NCBI GenBank assembly: GCA_028824965.1
Contig: JAPKBD010000003.1
Span: forward strand, 1-48,962
DNA length: 48,962 bases
Reading direction: 5' to 3'
Origin: Alphaproteobacteria bacterium
GTDB taxonomy: Bacteria; Pseudomonadota; Alphaproteobacteria; GCA-2731375
Shown: positions 29,701 through 37,991 of the stretch, piece by piece
Layout: the number at the start of each line of letters is the position of its first letter
Numbering within the stretch: the stretch's first letter is position 1
Notes under the pieces: generated by a model
Seen by the model: only the letters and a program-made list of their open reading frames with translations
What the model was told of the DNA's origin: nothing
Database searches by the model: none
Made by a program: the position numbers and the translations under genes

Positions 29701-30290
29701 TGTCAGTCGAACCAAATCAGCCTCTGCCAGAGGAAACGCCGCGGCGAATTTGGTTTCGGCTGGTGCCTCTTGCCATCGCCTTGATTATCGGCGGTTTCCT
29801 ATTTGCGGGTTTAAGCTTACGACCCAAAGAAATCCCGTCTGTCCTGATTGGCAAAGACGTACCGATATTTGACCTTCCCGCCCTGCCAGGACGCCCGAAC
29901 GGCCTGAAATCAGCGGATTTGAAGGGCCAGGTATCTTTGATCAATGTCTTTGCGTCCTGGTGCGTTTCATGCCGGGCGGAACATCCGCTTTTCATGAAGC
30001 TGAAGGCCCAGAATATCGTGCCGGTGCATGGCCTCAGCTACAAGGACGAGGGCCCCGCCGCCATGGGTTGGCTGCAACGATATGGCGATCCCTATGATCG
30101 GGTCGGTGCGGATTTGACGGGCCGGGTTGGCATTGACTGGGGCGTTTATGGCGTGCCGGAGACTTTTTTGATCAACGCGGAAGGGCGCATCGTTTGCAAA
30201 CACATTGGCCCTGTCATGGATCGCGACCTGCAGGAAAAGCTATTGCCGGCAATTGCCGCTTTGAAACAAGGTGGCACAGCGAAATGTTGA
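29700..30290 (+). CDS. ccmG: Thiol:disulfide oxidoreductase CcmG (DsbE)
   Basis: CcmG keeps apocytochrome CXXCH cysteines reduced for heme attachment. The 196-residue protein has one anchor helix (ALIIGGFLFAGLSL, about residues 21-38) and a periplasmic thioredoxin fold with redox motif FASWCVSCRAEHP; the family's cis-Pro loop is YGVPETFLINAEG. Active site is CVSC, against CPTC or CVPC in many relatives, still a normal variant. It overlaps ccmF by one base and ccmH by seven. Confidence 0.94.
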   Translation: MSVEPNQPLPEETPRRIWFRLVPLAIALIIGGFLFAGLSLRPKEIPSVLIGKDVPIFDLPALPGRPNGLKSADLKGQVSLINVFASWCVSCRAEHPLFMKLKAQNIVPVHGLSYKDEGPAAMGWLQRYGDPYDRVGADLTGRVGIDWGVYGVPETFLINAEGRIVCKHIGPVMDRDLQEKLLPAIAALKQGGTAKC

Positions 30291-30778
30291 TCCCCTTTCT
30301 GCGCCATCTAATCACAGTCTTTTTTGTTCTTGGTTTGGCGGGGTCTGCAGGATCCGCGGGGGCCGTCGCTGTCGACAGACCGATGGACGACCCGGCTCTT
30401 GAGGCCCGGGCGCGCGCCATTCACAAACAGCTGCGCTGTCTGGTTTGTCAAAACCAGTCCATCGAGGATTCCAATGCATCGCTGGCCCGGGATCTACGTA
30501 TTTTGGTGCGCGACCGCATTGCGATGGGTGATAGCGACGATGCTACCATTCGCTACATCGTAGAACGTTATGGTGATTGGGTACTTCTGCGACCACCTGT
30601 AAAAGCCGGAACCATTCTACTTTGGCTTGGTCCAGTGCTTTTTTTGGCGCTGGCGGTCATGTTGATCATCGTTTGGTATCGACGGCAAAAAGCGCCCATT
30701 GCGGCGATTAACACGCCGCTTGACGAGGTGGAACAAGCACGCCTGAAAGCCATTATGGGAAATGAGGACCGAGTATGA
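30284..30778 (+). CDS. ccmH: Cytochrome c assembly protein CcmH (CcmL-type)
   Basis: A 164-residue protein with signal sequence (to about residue 26), the redox motif LRCLVCQNQSIEDSNA, a three-helix periplasmic domain and a C-terminal helix (TILLWLGPVLFLALAVMLII). It reduces the apocytochrome or transfers it to CcmF. ATG 30284 starts inside ccmG; further upstream starts lack a signal peptide. It overlaps ccmI by four bases (ATGA). Confidence 0.94.
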   Translation: MLIPFLRHLITVFFVLGLAGSAGSAGAVAVDRPMDDPALEARARAIHKQLRCLVCQNQSIEDSNASLARDLRILVRDRIAMGDSDDATIRYIVERYGDWVLLRPPVKAGTILLWLGPVLFLALAVMLIIVWYRRQKAPIAAINTPLDEVEQARLKAIMGNEDRV

Positions 30779-32220
30779 GCGTTTGGTTGGGGATTGGCGG
30801 CCTTACGCTCGTTGCTATGTTGCCAATATTGTGGCCGCTATTGCGTCCTTCACAAACGGTGAATGATCGCCTGGACCATGACTTAGAGGTCTACCGCGAT
30901 CAAATTCGGGAAGTAGAGGCCGAACTTGCCGCTAATGCGTTGACCGTGCAGGAGGCGGATGAAACGAAGCGGGAAATCGAACGGCGCATATTGCGTGCCG
31001 CAGACCATGGTCAAAGCCCAAAAGAGCCTGCGGCACCTGCAGCAATAACGGCCGTTGTGATCGCCTTATTGCTGCCGGCGCTTACCTTTTTGCTGTACAC
31101 CCAGCTTGGCCAACCGACAGAAAAAGATCAGCCACTGGCTGAACGAGATATTACGGCACCGGCGCCGGCACCACAGAATTTATCCAAAGACCAAAATCAG
31201 CAAATCAATGAAATGGTGGCACGCCTGGCTACGCGGCTTGAAAACCAACCAGATGACCGGGATGGCTGGATTTTACTGGGCCGGTCCTACGCTTCAATGG
31301 ATCGATTTGAGGATGCCGCTAACGTACTGCGCAAGGCGCTGGCGCTGTCCAACGATGATGCTGAATTGCAGGTGGCGTTCGGCGATATCCTTACCAAAGC
31401 TGCAGGCGGCACAATCACACCGGAAGCCTTGCGCGCGTTTAAGACTGCACTGACCCTGGCACCACAGCAATTGGCTGCGCGCTATTTCCTGGCCTTGGCA
31501 GACTTACAGGCCGGCCAGCCAAAAAGTGCCTATGATGCGTGGCTGGCACTTTATAAGGAGCTGCCGGCTGACAGCGATAATAGAGTCGCCCTTGCCGAAC
31601 AGATCCGTCGGGTCGCACAACAAATCGGCGTGGACCCGGCAAGTGATCTAGCGGATGCCGGACCGGCCAATCGCCCTGCAACATCCTCTGCGACATCCTC
31701 TGCGCCAAAGTCTGATGCGGCACCTGGACCTGACCGCGCTGCCATGGCCGCCGCAGCTGAATTATCACCTGCTGAGCGCCAGGAATTCATCCAATCCATG
31801 GTCCAGCGCTTAGCAGATCGCCTGAAAGATGACCCGGATGACTTTTCGGGCTGGATGCGTTTGGGCAAAGCCTATGGCGTGCTAGGTAAAACACCGCAAT
31901 CAGCAGATGCGTATGGCCATGCGGCCTCCTTGCGGCCAAATGATCCCGGTCCATTGAACGCCCAGGTGATGGCTCTGATACAAGACGCCTCGTCGGAGCA
32001 AATTTTACCAATTGCGACCCTGGACATATTTCGAAAACTGGAGAAATTGCAGCCGCGCAACCCGCGCGCCCTGTGGTTCTTAGGCATGGCAGATGCAGAT
32101 GCGGGCCGTTCGAAGGCCGCCCTGGAACGCTGGCAACGTTTGCACGACCAACTGCCTAAGGGCAGCAAGGAACGTGAAAACATTCGAACTGCAATCGATG
32201 GTTTGGGAGCCGCCAAATAG
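30775..32220 (+). CDS. ccmI: Cytochrome c biogenesis TPR protein CcmI (CycH)
   Basis: CcmI binds the C-terminus of apocytochrome c and hands it to CcmFH. The 481-residue protein has two N-terminal helices (VWLGIGGLTLVAMLPILW and AAITAVVIALLLPALTFLLY) flanking a cytoplasmic leucine-rich loop with the family block DLEVYRDQIREVEAEL, then a periplasmic TPR region with two similar blocks (ENQPDDRDGWILLGRSYASM and LKDDPDDFSGWMRLGKAYGV), separated by an Ala/Ser/Pro linker near residue 300. It ends the ccm operon; a 189-base gap with a riboswitch follows. Confidence 0.93.
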   Translation: MSVWLGIGGLTLVAMLPILWPLLRPSQTVNDRLDHDLEVYRDQIREVEAELAANALTVQEADETKREIERRILRAADHGQSPKEPAAPAAITAVVIALLLPALTFLLYTQLGQPTEKDQPLAERDITAPAPAPQNLSKDQNQQINEMVARLATRLENQPDDRDGWILLGRSYASMDRFEDAANVLRKALALSNDDAELQVAFGDILTKAAGGTITPEALRAFKTALTLAPQQLAARYFLALADLQAGQPKSAYDAWLALYKELPADSDNRVALAEQIRRVAQQIGVDPASDLADAGPANRPATSSATSSAPKSDAAPGPDRAAMAAAAELSPAERQEFIQSMVQRLADRLKDDPDDFSGWMRLGKAYGVLGKTPQSADAYGHAASLRPNDPGPLNAQVMALIQDASSEQILPIATLDIFRKLEKLQPRNPRALWFLGMADADAGRSKAALERWQRLHDQLPKGSKERENIRTAIDGLGAAK

Positions 32221-32317
32221 GCTGTTTGGATAACAGTTTACAATTCCTTAAATGAATCGATGCTAGGCTAATACTTCAATACGATGTGGTGGCCCAAAAG
32301 GCACATCACCAGGAGGG

Positions 32318-32400
32318 AAATCGAAAAGGCATACCGTCGGCGACGGCGGGACGCAAAGTCACCGGTCTGAGTATTTCAGATAGCGGGGCCGCCGAAGGGA
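32318..32400 (+). promoter_or_regulatory. Class I cyclic-di-GMP riboswitch (GEMM-I)
   Basis: The leader matches the GEMM-I aptamer in order: AAAAGGCATACC; a hairpin CCGTC-GGC-GACGG (32334-32346); the core GGGACGCAAAG (32348-32358) with ACCGG after it; a second hairpin TCTGA-GTATT-TCAGA; then TAGCGGGGCCGCCGA. In the family the first hairpin docks on the second and the core binds one cyclic-di-GMP. A ribosome-site sequence GAAGGGA (32394-32400) lies at the aptamer's 3' edge, nine bases before the ATG at 32410, so control is most likely at translation. A covariance-model search would settle the class, including the cGAMP-selective variant. Confidence 0.88.
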
Positions 32401-32409
32401 AATACGCTA

Positions 32410-32820
32410 ATGTCGACGGAAATGCCTGTATCGCTGCGCGCGATGATTGTTGATGATCAGCGCACAATGCGCTCAATTGTTCGTACACTATTGTCCCAAG
32501 TGGGAATTACCGATGTCATCGAAGCCGCTGATGGCGCGGAAGCGTATGCGAAGCTCGAGATGCCAGGCGAAACACCCCCCGATATTGTGATCTGCGATTT
32601 GCATATGAAGGATGGCGACGGGATGGCATTTTGCAACAAGCTGCGCCGTCACAAAAATGCTGACTTGGCACAGATCCCCGTTCTCATTCTAACCGGTGAT
32701 AGCGACGGCCTATTGCACGAGGTCGCGATGCAGATTGGCGCTGCTAAAGTATTGACCAAGCCTATATCCGCCCCTGATCTGGGGCGAGAGATCAGCCAGG
32801 CAGTGGGTTTCGCTGCCTAA
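32410..32820 (+). CDS. Stand-alone CheY-type response regulator under riboswitch control
   Basis: A 136-residue single receiver domain without output domain. The acidic pocket is Asp15-Asp16 (IVDDQRTMR), the phosphorylated residue Asp63 (ICDLHMKDGDG), Thr95 (LILTGDSDG) and Lys117 (LTKPIS), so it should be phosphorylated normally. It may act like CheY on a motor or as a phosphate relay or sink; the DLHMKDGDG block resembles receivers outside classic CheY. No histidine kinase is next to it. A cyclic-di-GMP riboswitch ends nine bases before the start, linking its level to the second messenger. The next gene, an acyl-CoA dehydrogenase, converges on it (12-base gap). Confidence 0.9.
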   Translation: MSTEMPVSLRAMIVDDQRTMRSIVRTLLSQVGITDVIEAADGAEAYAKLEMPGETPPDIVICDLHMKDGDGMAFCNKLRRHKNADLAQIPVLILTGDSDGLLHEVAMQIGAAKVLTKPISAPDLGREISQAVGFAA

Positions 32821-32832
32821 ATAAAACTCCGT

Positions 32833-33999
32833 TTAGTGGAACGCCCCACCGATCAGATCCCGGGCGATGATAAGCCGCTGGATCTCATTCGGCCCTTCGC
32901 CAATCCGACGTATTCTCATTTCACGGAACCAGCGTTCAAAGGGAAAATCCTTTGTTACGCCATAGCCGCCGTGAATTTGCATGGCGCGGTCGACCACCCT
33001 GCCGCCCGCTTCCGTCGCCGCTATTTTTGCCATTGCCGCTTCAGTACGAAACGCCTCTCCCTTATCTGCTTTGTGAGCTGCCGCCAATGTTAGCCAGCGC
33101 GCCGTGCGAATATCCAATTCATTGTCGATCAACATATTCTGGACCGTCTGGCGCGTTGCCAGAAGATCGCCAAACGTCTCTCTGACCTTTACGTACGCGA
33201 CGGCCATATCCTGGGCCCGCATGGCCACGCCAAGGCAGGCTGCTGCATAAGGTATGCGGTTACGGGTCAAACGCTCGTTCGCGATTGCGAAACCGCCATC
33301 TACACGACCAAGAATATTCTCCGCCGGGACCCGAAGATCTTCAAACTGCAGCTCCGTCGCGTAATGGGTAGAACGCAGGGTATGGACGATGCGCCGCACA
33401 TGAAAGCCCGGCATATCCGTATCAACGATAAAACAGGTGACCCCGGCACGGCCCTTATCCGGGCTGGTCCGGGCAAAGACCAGGCCGAAATCCGCCCGGT
33501 CTGCGCCGGATATGAATATTTTTTGGCCATTAATAACCCATTCATCACCGTCTTTTACCGCACGGGTTTGAATGGCACGGGCCGGATCACTGCCGCCCGA
33601 CGGCTCCGTCAGGCCAAAAAAGCCACGCTTTTCCCCCCGCAACGTGGGCAGCAAATAGCGCTCCTTCTGATCATCATTGGCATCATAAAGCTGCGCCAAC
33701 CCCATGCTACCAAAAGTGCCGTAGCAGGGTGCATATAGGCCGGCACGATGTTGGGACATTTCCATGGCCAGCAAAGTCCGGGTCATCACATCCAGGCCCG
33801 CACCGCCGAATTCTTCCGGCACATCCATTTGATAGAGGCCCATGCCAGTCGTGATACCGACCAGTCGTTCATGGTCCTCAGCCGTCAGTTCGCTCGCATC
33901 CGGGTCCAAATCGGCCTCAAGTGGGTCGATTTCCTGTCGGACGAAGCGCCGCACCTGTTCGACCAACATCCGTTGTTCATCGGAAAGATCCAAATCCAT
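32833..33999 (-). CDS. Acyl-CoA dehydrogenase
   Basis: A 388-residue FAD-dependent dehydrogenase that introduces the alpha-beta double bond in an acyl-CoA. Family signatures: GLTEPSGGSDPA (FAD/substrate loop), WVINGQKIFISGA, and QIHGGYGVTKDFPFERWFRE with the following GPNEIQRLIIARDLI near the C-terminus. The catalytic base position cannot be fixed without alignment. It is last of a three-gene minus-strand operon with a GIY-YIG-like gene (11-base gap) and an enoyl-CoA hydratase, giving two successive beta-oxidation-type steps. Chain length preference is unknown. Confidence 0.92.
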   Translation of the reverse strand: MDLDLSDEQRMLVEQVRRFVRQEIDPLEADLDPDASELTAEDHERLVGITTGMGLYQMDVPEEFGGAGLDVMTRTLLAMEMSQHRAGLYAPCYGTFGSMGLAQLYDANDDQKERYLLPTLRGEKRGFFGLTEPSGGSDPARAIQTRAVKDGDEWVINGQKIFISGADRADFGLVFARTSPDKGRAGVTCFIVDTDMPGFHVRRIVHTLRSTHYATELQFEDLRVPAENILGRVDGGFAIANERLTRNRIPYAAACLGVAMRAQDMAVAYVKVRETFGDLLATRQTVQNMLIDNELDIRTARWLTLAAAHKADKGEAFRTEAAMAKIAATEAGGRVVDRAMQIHGGYGVTKDFPFERWFREMRIRRIGEGPNEIQRLIIARDLIGGAFH

Positions 34000-34010
34000 C
34001 TGTCTATCTC

Positions 34011-34346
34011 CTAACTCAAACTCAGTTGGCCGATCCGTCGCGGTCGGTGATCATTATTCTCAGGCGGCAGGGCATTATGATCAGCCTTATGAACCTTCAA
34101 TAATTCCTCCCATCGGCTAAGGTATTGTTGGTTTATTTCGACCCTGAAACGAAAACCTTCGCCGCGCTTTGCTAATTCATCCTGCAATATACCGCGCAAC
34201 CCAAAAAGACTGCGTCCGCCAGCAAAGCCGATATAGAGGATTTCATCTGCATCGTTGGAAATCTGATAGACTCCAAGTTGGCCCAGCAGCTTTTTTGCAT
34301 TAGTAGCATCTAGCGATTGCCACGGCTTTTCCATTCGTATGGACAT
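34011..34346 (-). CDS. Small GIY-YIG-like protein
   Basis: A 111-residue protein with the two GIY-YIG half-motifs: GVYQISNDADEILYIGFAGG, then RSLFGLRGILQDELAKRGEG (Arg of the first helix). A glutamate in the WEELLKVHKAD region may match the metal-binding Glu of the nuclease family, but spacing and the absent DNA-binding part make nuclease activity doubtful. Similar stand-alone proteins are seen beside acyl-CoA genes in alphaproteobacteria, by my recollection. It lies 16 bases after the enoyl-CoA hydratase gene and 11 before the acyl-CoA dehydrogenase gene. Confidence 0.75.
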   Translation of the reverse strand: MSIRMEKPWQSLDATNAKKLLGQLGVYQISNDADEILYIGFAGGRSLFGLRGILQDELAKRGEGFRFRVEINQQYLSRWEELLKVHKADHNALPPENNDHRPRRIGQLSLS

Positions 34347-34362
34347 TGTATCGACCTAATCC

Positions 34363-35118
34363 TTACTCACCACGAAAATTGGGCTTGCGTCGCTCCAACC
34401 TGGCTTTGACGCCTTCCAAGGCGTCCGCCGATGCCGCCACTTTGGCCACATCCGCGTTCAGGTCGTCATACGAGGTTGCCTCTCGGAAAGCCATTTGCCG
34501 AACCATCATAGCCTTCATACTACGAAGCGACATGGGCGCATTGGCGGACAATCGATCTATGATTTTCTGCGCCTCGGCATCAAGAGCATCGGGTGCTGCT
34601 ACCCGCGCAATGAGGCCCAGTTCGTACATCCGGGTCGCCGGCAGTGGGTCACCCAACAAAAGGAATTCGCGCATGGCCACGGGCCCTGCGACTTCCATCA
34701 ATTTTTTGGCCAGAAACCAGGTCGGTGCCAGGCCGATCTGGGCCAGGGACATGCCAAATATGGCGGTATCGGCCGCGACAACGAAATCACAATGGAGGGC
34801 CAGCTCGTTACCACCTGCGATGGCCGGGCCATGCACCACGGCGACTACGGGAAGGGGATAAACCTCAATCCGGCGCAACATAATTTCAATCGCACCGGGT
34901 TTGCCCAGGCCGGCGGCCTTTTGGCTCAAATCCATACCGGAACAAAATGATGGCCCGTTGGCGCGGATCACGGCGACCCGTTCATTGGGCCCAGGTTCAT
35001 CGGGGAAAGCAGCGCTCAAACCATCCAAAGTTTCCGGATCCAAAGCATTTCGTTTCTCCGGCCGGTTCAAGGTGATGGTCCGTACGGGGCCATCAATTTC
35101 CACAATAACCTTGCTCAT
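34363..35118 (-). CDS. Enoyl-CoA hydratase/isomerase family protein
   Basis: A 251-residue crotonase. The oxyanion-hole segments are SFCSGMDLSQKA and HGPAIAGGNELALHCDFVVAAD, and LNRPEKRNALDPETLDGL is the conserved N-terminal block. The catalytic glutamate at the first canonical position is absent from FGMSLAQIGLAPTWFL (Glu usually precedes or follows GL.P), so true hydratase activity is uncertain; isomerase or other crotonase chemistry is possible. It leads the minus-strand operon with the GIY-YIG-like protein and acyl-CoA dehydrogenase, upstream of which lies a 72-base gap to mutM. Confidence 0.9.
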   Translation of the reverse strand: MSKVIVEIDGPVRTITLNRPEKRNALDPETLDGLSAAFPDEPGPNERVAVIRANGPSFCSGMDLSQKAAGLGKPGAIEIMLRRIEVYPLPVVAVVHGPAIAGGNELALHCDFVVAADTAIFGMSLAQIGLAPTWFLAKKLMEVAGPVAMREFLLLGDPLPATRMYELGLIARVAAPDALDAEAQKIIDRLSANAPMSLRSMKAMMVRQMAFREATSYDDLNADVAKVAASADALEGVKARLERRKPNFRGE

Positions 35119-35190
35119 GGGGTCGCTCCTACCTGTCGTTTTTTCTAGACTAATTATAGCGACTATAGCAAAGCTGACGCATAGGGCACC

Positions 35191-36015
35191 CTACCGCTGA
35201 CATTTTGAACAAAAGAATGTGGAGCGCCCCGCCTGCACCAAGCGCTTAATCGGCTGGCTGCACTGAGTGCACGGCTCCCCCTCCCGCCCATAAACCGTGA
35301 ATTCGTGCTGGAAATAGCCCAATTCCCCTGACGCCTGGACGTAGTCCCGCAGGGTGGAACCGCCCTTGGCAATCGCTTTGTTAAGGACATCGCGAATAAC
35401 AGGCACCAAACGTTCGGCCCTGCGGCCGGCAACCGACGCGGCAAGGCGTCGCGGTGAAATACCGGCGTGAAACAACGCCTCACAAACATAGATATTACCC
35501 AAACCGGCAACAATTTTTTGATCCAGCAAGGCGGATTTGATAGGCGTACGCCGGCCCCGCAGGGCATCAGACAGGACCACACTGTTAAATTCATTGCCCA
35601 AAGGCTCAGGCCCAATATCCCGTAACAGGCGGTGGAGGTTCAGGTCTTTTGCCAAGACCAAATCCATCATGCCAAAACGGCGATGATCCTGATAGACGAC
35701 CGTGTGCCCACCATCTGTTTCCAACAATACATGATCATGTTTCGCAGGCTCAGGGGCCAGACCATCGTGGATAAACATCCGCCCCGACATGCCCAGGTGG
35801 GTCATCCAAATCCAACCATCATCCAGATCGGCCAGGATGAACTTCGCCCGACGGTAAAGGCGCACAACAGTACGCCCTTCTAATCGAGCGGCAAAATTAT
35901 CAGGCAACGGCCAGCGCAATGTATCACGGCGTTGGGTGACCTTGGTCAAACGCTGCCCCACAAGGGGTGCTTCAAGGCCACGGCAAACAGTTTCAACTTC
36001 AGGGAGTTCAGGCAT
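35191..36015 (-). CDS. mutM: Formamidopyrimidine-DNA glycosylase (Fpg)
   Basis: MutM removes 8-oxoguanine and formamidopyrimidines and cuts the abasic site. The 274-residue protein begins [14 protein letters not shown], with Pro2 as nucleophile after Met removal and Glu3. [13 protein letters not shown], the helix-two-turn-helix ([18 protein letters not shown]) and a complete zinc finger (CTQCSQPI and FFCSKCQR) are present. An upstream start would add two residues in front of the catalytic proline, so ATG 36015 is right. It is divergent from ubiE with a 109-base gap. Confidence 0.96.
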   Translation of the reverse strand: MPELPEVETVCRGLEAPLVGQRLTKVTQRRDTLRWPLPDNFAARLEGRTVVRLYRRAKFILADLDDGWIWMTHLGMSGRMFIHDGLAPEPAKHDHVLLETDGGHTVVYQDHRRFGMMDLVLAKDLNLHRLLRDIGPEPLGNEFNSVVLSDALRGRRTPIKSALLDQKIVAGLGNIYVCEALFHAGISPRRLAASVAGRRAERLVPVIRDVLNKAIAKGGSTLRDYVQASGELGYFQHEFTVYGREGEPCTQCSQPIKRLVQAGRSTFFCSKCQR

Positions 36016-36124
36016 AGTCAATTAGTAGCCGATCTTTCCCAGATATGCCAAGCGCCACTGCCAAGCGTTCAACGAAATATGCTATAAAGTATTCAAAATG
36101 ATTGAACTGTGGAGAGACCCTGTC

Positions 36125-36868
36125 ATGGCACCAGGCGCCAACACCGATTTCGGGTACGAGTCCGTTCCCTGGGGCGAAAAAGCATCCCGTGTGCGCGACG
36201 TGTTTGATTCTGTTGCCGGACGGTACGATGTGATGAATGACCTGATGTCAGGTGGCATGCATCGCCTGTGGAAGGCTGCGTACATCACATGGCTGCGGCC
36301 TAGAGCGGATATGCATTTGTTGGATCTAGCGGGGGGTACCGGGGACATTGCCTTTCGGTTTCTGGATGCAGGCGGCGGCAGGGTCACTGTGGCGGACATC
36401 AATCAAGAAATGTTGTTGGTTGGCAAGAAACGCGCACAGGGCCGTCGCATCGACAGTGCCATTGAATGGCTCTGCGCGAATGGGGAGGACCTGCCTATTC
36501 CCGATGCATCAATTGATGCGGTCACCTGTGCCTTTGGCATTCGGAATATGACCGATAAACCAAAAGCGCTGGCAGAGATGCGACGTGTCCTAAAGCCAGG
36601 CGGTCGGTTCCTCTGCCTGGAGTTCTCACGTCTTGCTTTGCCGGGTTTAGAAGGTTTGTACGATAAATATTCGCTTGAGATTGTACCGCGTATCGGCCGC
36701 TTGGTAGCAGATGATGAGGCATCTTATCGATATCTGGCGGAAAGCATTCGCACATTTCCGGATCAGGATAAATTTGCCGCCATGATCGCGGATGCAGGCC
36801 TGGGCAACGTGGCCTATCGCAATCTATCTGGTGGCATCGCCGCCATGCACTCTGCCTGGCGGATTTGA
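36125..36868 (+). CDS. ubiE: Ubiquinone/menaquinone C-methyltransferase UbiE
   Basis: UbiE C-methylates the demethoxy-ubiquinone ring using S-adenosylmethionine. The 247-residue protein has VAGRYDVMNDLMSGGMHRLWK, motif I LLDLAGGTGDIAF, and AFGIRNMTDKPKALAEMRR with GGRFLCLEFS, all family blocks. ATG 36125 is preferred to 36098 because GGAGAG lies eight bases before it. The usual partner ubiB is not next to it; phage-derived genes on the opposite strand follow, suggesting an insertion here broke up a mutM-ubiE-ubiB neighbourhood (inference). Confidence 0.93.
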   Translation: MAPGANTDFGYESVPWGEKASRVRDVFDSVAGRYDVMNDLMSGGMHRLWKAAYITWLRPRADMHLLDLAGGTGDIAFRFLDAGGGRVTVADINQEMLLVGKKRAQGRRIDSAIEWLCANGEDLPIPDASIDAVTCAFGIRNMTDKPKALAEMRRVLKPGGRFLCLEFSRLALPGLEGLYDKYSLEIVPRIGRLVADDEASYRYLAESIRTFPDQDKFAAMIADAGLGNVAYRNLSGGIAAMHSAWRI

Positions 36869-36892
36869 GCGAAGCCTTCCGGAGGCAAAGTC

Positions 36893-37336
36893 TTAGCTCA
36901 GCCACAGCCTCTGTTCTGCTGCCCGCCGGCGTACCAGGCCAGGCAGGATACGACCACCGGCCCGTCGCCATTTTGGGAATTCAGCTGCGGCCCCGGTCAT
37001 GTCGCCACGATTGGCCTTCATGCGCAGGGTTGAACGCTGCAAATTGCCAGCCCCCAGATTGTAGGTGAAGGATATCAGAGCGGAGAATTCATTTGATGTC
37101 AGGGGCTCGATAATCAATCGACGCACCGCGCGCTCGGTGTGCAGCAAAATTCTGAACAGCATAGCCTCGCCCTCAACCTGGGTAATTTTCCTATGCGCCA
37201 TTGTAAGTCGATTTCGATCCAGGCCCCAGATGGAGCCGTAGCCTATTGTTGGGATGCCGATAGGATCCCAATAGGGCCGCGGGGACCAGCCCTCAAAACG
37301 CTTGATAATCGACAAACCTTCTTTGCTGGTATTCAT
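36893..37336 (-). CDS. Phage-type lysozyme (glycoside hydrolase family 24, T4-like)
   Basis: A 147-residue muramidase. The catalytic triad Glu15, Asp24 and Thr30 (FEGW, YWDP, PTIGYG) keeps exactly the 9- and 6-residue spacing of T4 lysozyme E11-D20-T26. ALISFTYNLGAGNLQRSTL is the C-terminal-lobe signature. There is no signal peptide, so it needs a holin; the small membrane protein encoded just upstream (overlapping start ATGA) could serve. It is the last gene of the phage-like minus-strand block and ends 25 bases from the ubiE stop. Confidence 0.9.
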   Translation of the reverse strand: MNTSKEGLSIIKRFEGWSPRPYWDPIGIPTIGYGSIWGLDRNRLTMAHRKITQVEGEAMLFRILLHTERAVRRLIIEPLTSNEFSALISFTYNLGAGNLQRSTLRMKANRGDMTGAAAEFPKWRRAGGRILPGLVRRRAAEQRLWLS

Positions 37337-37521
37337 ATTCTTTGGAAACTTTTAAGGGCCCGGTGGCCGAACCAGAAACTCAAGATTGCCGCAAACAAAG
37401 CCCGGGTCTCGTCATCCCAGACCATGTCCAGGGTCTCTATCGTCACACCGTCAGAGCCGAAAATCAGATACATTGCAGTGGACTTAATAAAGACAAATTC
37501 CAGTACCAAGATATAGGTCAC
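37333..37521 (-). CDS. Small holin-like or phage membrane protein
   Basis: A 62-residue protein with two hydrophobic stretches (YILVLEFVFIKSTAMYLIF and LFAAILSFWFGHRALKS) and an acidic middle. It starts at a GTG one base inside the stop of the tail-fibre-like gene and its TGA overlaps the lysozyme ATG (ATGA). Place and size suit a holin for the adjoining lysozyme, but the FWFGHRAL ending is also seen in phage membrane proteins of unknown role. No homology can be claimed. Confidence 0.55.
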   Translation of the reverse strand: MTYILVLEFVFIKSTAMYLIFGSDGVTIETLDMVWDDETRALFAAILSFWFGHRALKSFQRI

Positions 37522-37847
37522 TACAGGGCGGACAGAGCCGCGTAGACCATCAACCCAAACGATGCCGACCTTTGGCTGGGCAGGTCATCCGGTTGGTCCA
37601 GGGGTAGAGCGCGTTTGCAGGTGATCGTCACTGCAGCAGCCCCTACTGCCCTGGGTGCTGTCGAATAAGTGACGTTGCCACCCGTATCAGAGCCGACGCC
37701 CGAAACTGAAAATCCCGTCGTAACCTCCGTTTCGTTCTCATAGATTTTTAGATGCGTCGCATCCAAAATTTTGAATGTATAGGGAAACAAAATTTGTCCC
37801 TCAGCCGCCGCATAGCGATCGACTGCCGTTGAAGCAGATAGCGTCAT
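37521..37847 (-). CDS. Phage tail-fibre/tail-spike N-terminal domain protein, C-terminally truncated
   Basis: A 108-residue protein whose first 90 residues look like the virion-binding N-terminal domain of podovirus-type tail fibres: RYAAAEGQILFPYTFKILDA, TEVTTGFSVSGVGSDTGGNV, PRAVGAAAVTITCKRALPLD. Such proteins usually go on for hundreds of residues; this one ends soon after QPDDLPSQRS. So it is either a fibre cut short during prophage decay or a stand-alone adaptor. AAGGAG seven bases before ATG 37847 gives a strong start. It leads into the holin-like gene. Confidence 0.65.
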   Translation of the reverse strand: MTLSASTAVDRYAAAEGQILFPYTFKILDATHLKIYENETEVTTGFSVSGVGSDTGGNVTYSTAPRAVGAAAVTITCKRALPLDQPDDLPSQRSASFGLMVYAALSAL

Positions 37848-37991
37848 CTGCATCTCCTTTGCGCTCGTGTGCCCAACAGGCACGGTTATCCACACCCCAA
37901 CCCAGGCTGGGACGCGGCTCCATAAACCAACCGAACGCCCTTAACGGACGCTGGGTCGGCAAATTCAATTTTTCAGATTTCGTTCGGGCTC

